Source of the DNA: Aplysia californica
Lineage: Eukaryota; Mollusca; Gastropoda; Aplysiida; Aplysiidae
Reading direction: 5' to 3'
Assembly: GCF_000002075.1 (NCBI RefSeq)
Contig: NW_004797534.1
Location: 394,908 to 458,907 of the forward strand
DNA length: 64,000 nt
Shown here: piece after piece, positions 59,901 to 64,000 of the stretch
Layout of the letters: every line of letters starts with the position of its first letter
Numbering within the stretch: position 1 is the stretch's first letter
Made by a program: the position numbers and the translations under genes
The notes under the pieces: generated by a model
What the model saw: only the letters and a program-made list of their open reading frames with translations
Databases searched by the model: none
Told to the model about the DNA's origin: nothing

Positions 59901-61237
59901 GCACCATTGATAGAAGGAAATCAGGGAATAATGAATAGATATGTACCTTCACAATACAGTTACCCGGCGTATACCCTTATTTTCCTTAAATTTCACGCCT
60001 GAATGTCGCATGTCACAACCTCGGAAAACCACTTCGAATTATTCTTGACTTTGGTAGTTTTAGGCTGGTTTTAGCATAAATTTCTTTCATCGCGCCCCTT
60101 ATCGCGTTCCCGTGCCGTAGAATCTTCGTATTGATCATTTCTCTAGATTTAGACAACTTTGTAAAAAAGTTTCTTTCCGACAATAATTTTCTGTCTAAGA
60201 TCACAAGTCAATTTACTTGATCAAAGCGCAGATTTTCCAACCGCGGCAACAATCCGAAGATAGACAGACAGAATGAGTGAATGATAGAAAGGAGGTAATT
60301 GGAACAAAAAGTTCAACAGTTTGACCAATCCACAGGTAAAAATGTACTGCCGACCAACCCGCACTGAATGCATGGGGCATAGCGAAATAATGGCCGATTG
60401 CAGGAAATGTGCAATCTGGCAGGTTTCTACAACATTAACTTATTGCCGAGAGAATAACCGTAAATATCCGTAACTATATTAGTACTTGACAATACAAAGG
60501 CGAGTACGTATCTTTCGCTACGGAATTTCGGTAGTCCTACGCTGTTGCAGCTTTTTACGGAGGGAGTTGATAATGATGGAGGAACAAGTACGGAACTGGC
60601 AGAAAGTACGGATTTCTCTAAAAATATGGAAGAGTGCTCATTCAAAAGTCCCGGGTTCGAATCCAGGAAGAGACCGAAAAAAATTTTCTTCTTTAAAATT
60701 GTCTCTTTTCACCTCCTTTCCTGCTCTCTAGCAATGTTCTGTCATCTGCTTTCGTCTCCTCTTTCTGCCCCCACCCCCTCACCTCCTCTGGGCTCCTGAC
60801 TCTTTCTGCAGCCTTTCTACTGCTACTCCTTGGCTCCTTCTTACTGCTGTCTTTCAGCTACATCCCTGATCTTCTGGTAGGAAAGATCTACACACTTCTT
60901 GGACAAGGGCGAAAAGTCTCTGTGCAGTTGCGAGCGCGTGAAACACTTACCAAAAAAAAAAAAGATAGAGAAGAAAGAAAAGAAAAGAAAAAAGGAAAGA
61001 AAAAAAAAGGAAAAAAAAAAGGGACACACGCTGAATTGTAAAGTTTCGTCTTTTGATGCAAAGAGTGAAAATATCAGAATCGTGGACATTTGCTTTAATA
61101 TGATCCAAACTCCAGCTCACCTCTCTTGCCACATGGTATTTCATTAAGAAGTCTGTCTTGCGATGTTTCCAGGTAGCCCTGGCCAAGTTCCTGCAAGTCT
61201 GTGCAGCAGCTTGAGCCTTTGATTTCAAATCCGAGAT
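50941..61237 (-). CDS. KNL1: KNL1-like kinetochore scaffold, C-terminal part (10 exons)
   Basis: Exons in transcript order are 61121-61237, 59334-59421, 58839-58877, 57937-57976, 56953-57099, 56281-56429, 55504-55607, 54370-54470, 51651-51770 and 50941-51049 (stop 50941-50943). All phases match, giving 337 residues. The first half is coiled-coil-like (EAHSSLEADVNSVMSQAEKL, ETEETRGQCEALNSQLSHVK). The second half fits the C-terminal RWD pair of KNL1: SEWSILHKSAREIQFGFLFN, then WAKLSHDLVY, LLSEVSESVSKARHLSQEL, SLTVVVRDRG and HVSRVISTVEELLSKV, in the human order. In vertebrates this region binds the MIS12 complex at kinetochores. Sequence conservation is low, as usual for this family. The MELT-bearing N-terminal part and start codon must lie beyond 61237, perhaps outside the window. 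Another RWD kinetochore protein is a weaker alternative. Confidence 0.72.
52568..52690 (+). repeat. Short tandem motif, three copies (KNL1 intron)
   Basis: The core AGGGCCTGCACGCTTCC (second copy AGGGCCTGCGTGCTTCC) occurs three times about 45-55 bp apart. Each is preceded by TTTATCT, TATATAT or TTTATAT. The intervening sequence varies. Confidence 0.7.
52715..52960 (-). repeat. Family B repeat, copy G (long variant, KNL1 intron)
   Basis: Same long structure as copy F, including the insert TCGAAGCAGACTTTGTGCTG on the minus strand. On the plus strand the hairpin arms are GCGCTC at 52739-52744 and GAGCGC at 52765-52770. The tail begins TAAAACCTCTACTAAAAC. Confidence 0.75.
53159..53963. mobile_element. 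Pogo-like non-autonomous DNA transposon
   Basis: The element begins TA CAGTCGAACCTG and ends CAGGTTTGACTG TA. The inverted ends and the TA target duplication fit the Tc1/mariner-pogo group. Both subterminal regions carry several copies of a GACGGCCACCT motif. The interior holds a short coding-like start (MNLRQKRRSFSEWW near 53639) but no intact transposase. It lies in a KNL1 intron. A relic of the same right end is at 1040-1122. Confidence 0.65.
54910..55210 (-). repeat. Two tandem family B repeats, copies H and I
   Basis: The first copy (54910-55080) has the hairpin GGCGCTT at 54937-54943 and GAGCGCC at 54964-54970, seven pairs including one T-G. The second (55085-55210) repeats the body (AGAGGTGTTACAAGAGAGTAAC through CAGAGCACCCGCCAACC on the plus strand) but lacks the hairpin. 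Both are in the intron between KNL1 exons at 54370 and 55504. Confidence 0.75.
56507..56753. mobile_element. TTAA-bounded MITE, 247 bp (KNL1 intron)
   Basis: The left end is TTAACCCTATCCGTG; the right end, reversed, is TTAACCCTGTCTGTG, two mismatches in 15. TTAA closes both ends. A second left-end-like segment (TTAATCCGATCCGTACG) lies inside, suggesting a partial duplication. No coding content. Confidence 0.6.
58410..58756 (+). mobile_element. tRNA-derived SINE with L2-like tail (KNL1 intron)
   Basis: Near full length, antisense to KNL1. The head is TGGTGGCCCAGTGGTAAAAG with the B box-like GGTTCGAGCC. The body contains TTTGGGAAAGGCACTTTAC, and the tail GTACATAGAGCTTGC, TTGCGCTATACAAATG and (ATT)n. 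One arm of the tail hairpin has mutated, so this copy is older. Confidence 0.85.
59600..59650 (+). repeat. Family B tRNA-like head fragment
   Basis: GGCCTAGAGGTTAAGGTGTT followed by GGCGTCTCATTCA matches the tRNA-like segment of copy E at 33390 and keeps an A box-like GGCCTAGAGG. The copy breaks off before the B box. Confidence 0.55.
60640..60960 (+). mobile_element. Family B element with tRNA B box
   Basis: It contains GGTTCGAATCC at 60654-60664, a perfect polymerase III B box. The body shared with copy E follows (TCACCTCCTTTCCTGCTCTC, CTACTCCTTGGCTCCTTCTTAC). The end, GCAGTTGCGAGCGCGTGAAAC, keeps only the 3' arm of the family hairpin. An A-rich run follows. It lies in the intron between the KNL1 exons at 59334 and 61121. 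Confidence 0.7.
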
Positions 61238-62015
61238 CTGCAGGAAATGCAGGAGAAAGTGGTTAAGAAAAAAAGGAAACTAAAGTAAGAGAACATATGT
61301 TATTTCACTACTTTTTTCATATCAATTGGTTCAAGGTCAGAGCACTATATAATGAAAGAATCCAATTATGTACGAGCCAACTTCATTTGAGAGGTAGGGG
61401 TGCAGTAGAGAAAGACAGGAAGAGACAGGGGGAGAGAGGGAGAGAGGGAGGGAGAGAGAAAGACAGAGAATTGTAACTTTCAATTGAAGCCGCAATACCT
61501 TTTAAGTTTTAAAGTGAGCAGAAGTGCCTTGTACTTAACATTACCCTAAGGGGGAAAATGTTCAAAGAAAAATGAACACTATAACTATGAGTGATCGTAT
61601 TCCGCATGAACTCTGATGTACAAAGGGAAAGTCCAAACCAAAACAAATCTGAGCAAGATACAGTATATATTAGTCGAGCACATTTAACTCAAATATCATT
61701 TAGTAAATATGCAAAACTCAAATTCACAGATAGCTCAAACAATATACCATTCCCTGACTGAATTGCTAAATTTTCTTTGTATTGACAGCACTGCTTTCTC
61801 AAGCACTTGCATGGATGCATTAAATATCTCATCTCATAAACCTTGATTACATTTTTTTTCACAATTATTTAGAGTTTATCGCCTTGCACATAAAATAGAA
61901 AACAAAAACACATTCACCATCATCAAAAGTACCAGGTCACATGAGACCACAGGGCTCCCCCCCCCCCTGTGTTATACACACACCAATGGCATCAAGATGC
62001 TTCATCACACATTAC

Positions 62016-62055
62016 CTGCAAAGTGTATAAAGCACTGGGACTTCCTTCAATGTAG
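62016..62055 (-). CDS. Candidate 40-nt upstream exon of KNL1
   Basis: On the minus strand, CCACCCTCACATAG precedes an open 40-nt segment (YIEGSPSALYTLQ) followed by the donor GTAATG. Its end phase (0) matches the start of the next exon at 61237. Length and phase make it possible, but nothing in the short peptide identifies it. Confidence 0.25.
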
Positions 62056-62477
62056 CTATGTGAGGGTGGGTGGTGGGGTGCGAATGACGTATAGTGAGTG
62101 AATTATGTTTGTGCGCATGTGCGTTGTCGTTTGAATGTGAAGGTATGGATCAGGAAGTGATTATACAAGGGTGGGTGGCGTGCTTTGGCCTCTGTAGGTT
62201 ACATTGTCATGATCATGATCTGATGTAAGAGCAGTCCCCCCCCCCCCCCCCCCCCATAGAGCTCATCAATATCAGTCTTTTCTTTTCTCTTGCTTCACCA
62301 CTGAACAAGGTACACCTTCTATCCATCCTTCTATCAATACTGCGTACTTTTCATTGTGGCATTGACTTGTTTTCTAACCATTATACTGTCAAAGCTGCTT
62401 CCTTTGATTTCCTGAAACATCTGTCTTATTTTTCATTAAATGGTTTACTCAAATTACAGATGTGTTGAACATTTTTG

Positions 62478-64000
62478 CAGACCTGCCACTCTATGAAATC
62501 TAAAATTCAGGATTTTAGAGTAGAAAAATCAGGATCTGGTGAAAAAAATCGGGATCAACTGAAAATCAGTCATAAGGGACACTGGGGAAGGGGGGGGGGG
62601 GTTTCTTGGTTACCCTTTATGAGGCAAGTATGCAAGACAAAACTTGCAGGAACAAGTTCACATTTGGGACTCTAAATAGAGGAAAAACTGAAAGACAGCA
62701 TTGTACTTGAGTCAGAGTTGGATAGACCGGGGCAGCAGAGGTTGCAGTGATGCTGAATCTCTCGTAGTCTTGAAAATAGTGTAAACATAACTCTAATCAT
62801 CCACGCAAAAAGCCTGTGTTTTCATACAGCAGACCTGCCACTCTATGAAATCTAAAAATCAGGATTTCTGAGTTAAAAAATCAGGATCTGGTGAAAAAAA
62901 TCGGGATCAACCGCAAATCAGTCATAAAGGGCACTGGGGAAGGCGGGGGTGTGTTGTGGTCCCCTTTTAAGAGGCAAGTATGCAAGGCAAAACTTTGACA
63001 GCATATATGTACTCGAGTCGAAGTTGGATAGACTGGGGGAGCGAAGGTCGCAGTGATGCTGAAACACTCGTAGTCTTGAAAATAGCTGACACGTAACTCT
63101 AATCATCCACGCAAAACGCTCGCATTTTAACAAGTTTGACTTCCATCACATCAAAAAAAAGATCGCGCCAAGGTTGTTCATTTTTTTTCTTATTCCTTCC
63201 CCCTTAATTAGTACCTGTATCACGGCACGCATTTTAAGCCCAAGTGTCAAAACAATACCCCCACCCCCTCCACCCAGCCGTCCACACTGGTTAAGTCCCG
63301 AAAAACACCTCGACCAACGCGACCGGTGTGAATGAACTTTGTTTACCCCGACAACCGACGGTCCCCGACACACGCGCTACTCACCACACATACGAGGTCA
63401 TGTCAGCGTTTGAAACTAGGTCGATTTTAGTTTAAATAACATACGTTAGCCCTCTACAAGACCTAGATTCGGCATAGATGCATTAGAAAATAGCGTTCCA
63501 AGTTCCTGCTGATAAAAAGTCCATTCGGTGTTTCCAAGCAAAAGAGATTGCAGAACTTTTTATATTTTTTTCTAAGAATCGGACGCAACAGACGCAACCA
63601 CAAAAAATCAGGATACTGGCGATCGAAATCGGGATGCTTGAGATTTGGGGCAAAAAATCGGGACAGTGGCAGGTCTGCATACAGTAACGTCTGACTTCGA
63701 TTGCATATATACACTCAAGGCACCCCCCCCCCCCTCCCAATATAAAACGGGCGCTTCAAAGTTTCACTGACAGGTCATGATGATGGGCCCGACTGACCAG
63801 CACTCAGACGAAGCTTGCTTTAACAGCAACGGAAAAACAAATAGATTATTCTAAGGCCTAGGTCATAATTGTTACAGTAATCAGGCCACCATCGAAGAAT
63901 TCTGGGTAACAAAAGCGCAAGAAGACCTTGGGCGTACCCAAGTCGGAATACAAAATCAATACTACTTCGATTTTAGTTCAAATAACGTGCGTGAGTCATC
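62478..64000. mobile_element. hAT-like element, outer copy, runs off the window
   Basis: The left end is CAGACCTGCCACTCTATG. The copy is interrupted at 62829/62830 by a second copy of itself and resumes at 63678. The resumed part matches the inner copy's later sequence (CTGACTTCGATTG against TTGACTTCCATCA; TTCGATTTTAGTTCAAATAA at 63966 against 63420). Its right end lies beyond the window. There is no transposase frame. Short AATCGGGAT/AATCAGGAT motifs recur near the ends. Confidence 0.6.
62830..63677. mobile_element. hAT-like element, inner copy, complete with target duplication
   Basis: The left end CAGACCTGCCACT and right end AGTGGCAGGTCTG are perfect 13-bp inverted repeats. CATACAG flanks both sides as a 7-bp duplication; hAT elements usually give 8 bp. 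The 848-bp interior encodes nothing recognisable, so it is non-autonomous. It sits inside the outer copy of the same family. Confidence 0.7.

Overview
This is a eukaryotic, AT-rich, intron-heavy window. It reads as an invertebrate metazoan, and I infer a lophotrochozoan, probably a gastropod mollusc. The inference rests on animal-type genes with small exons (40-200 nt) and strong GT-AG introns, on L2-like and I-like LINEs, on tRNA-derived SINEs, and on CTAGAT-rich and (CA)n simple repeats. Two N gaps interrupt the sequence, at 17266-17814 and 33902-34715.

Layout. (1) 1926-27977, plus strand: cobalamin-dependent methionine synthase (MTR). Twenty-nine exons are visible and join in one continuous reading frame. 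They cover the homocysteine, folate, cobalamin and activation modules. The helical cap of the cobalamin module (about 50 residues) is missing and must lie in the first N gap. The introns hold an antisense L2-like LINE, a sense I-like LINE, a SINE, small MITEs and three minisatellites. (2) 27978-39396: non-coding, with SINEs, a second repeat family, the second gap and a CTAGAT-rich inverted duplication. (3) 39405-43827, plus strand: mitochondrial ribosomal protein uL14m (MRPL14), three coding exons. (4) 44752-50940: non-coding, with a TTAA-bounded MITE and repeat copies. (5) 50941-61237, minus strand: the C-terminal coiled coil and RWD region of a kinetochore scaffold protein, best matched to KNL1, in ten exons; the N-terminal part is beyond the window. 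(6) 62478-64000: a hAT-like element that carries a second copy of itself as a nested insertion.

MTR links the folate and methionine cycles in the cytosol, MRPL14 acts in the mitochondrial large ribosomal subunit and KNL1 acts at kinetochores. Nothing in the sequence suggests that they work together; they are simply neighbours.

The most unusual structure is a dispersed repeat family (called family B here) whose 3' end carries a hairpin. Its stem sequence differs between copies but stays paired through compensatory changes. The second is a SINE that ends in the same 3' tail as an L2-like LINE lying in an MTR intron of this window, which points to a SINE-LINE partnership. I saw no new multi-gene system.
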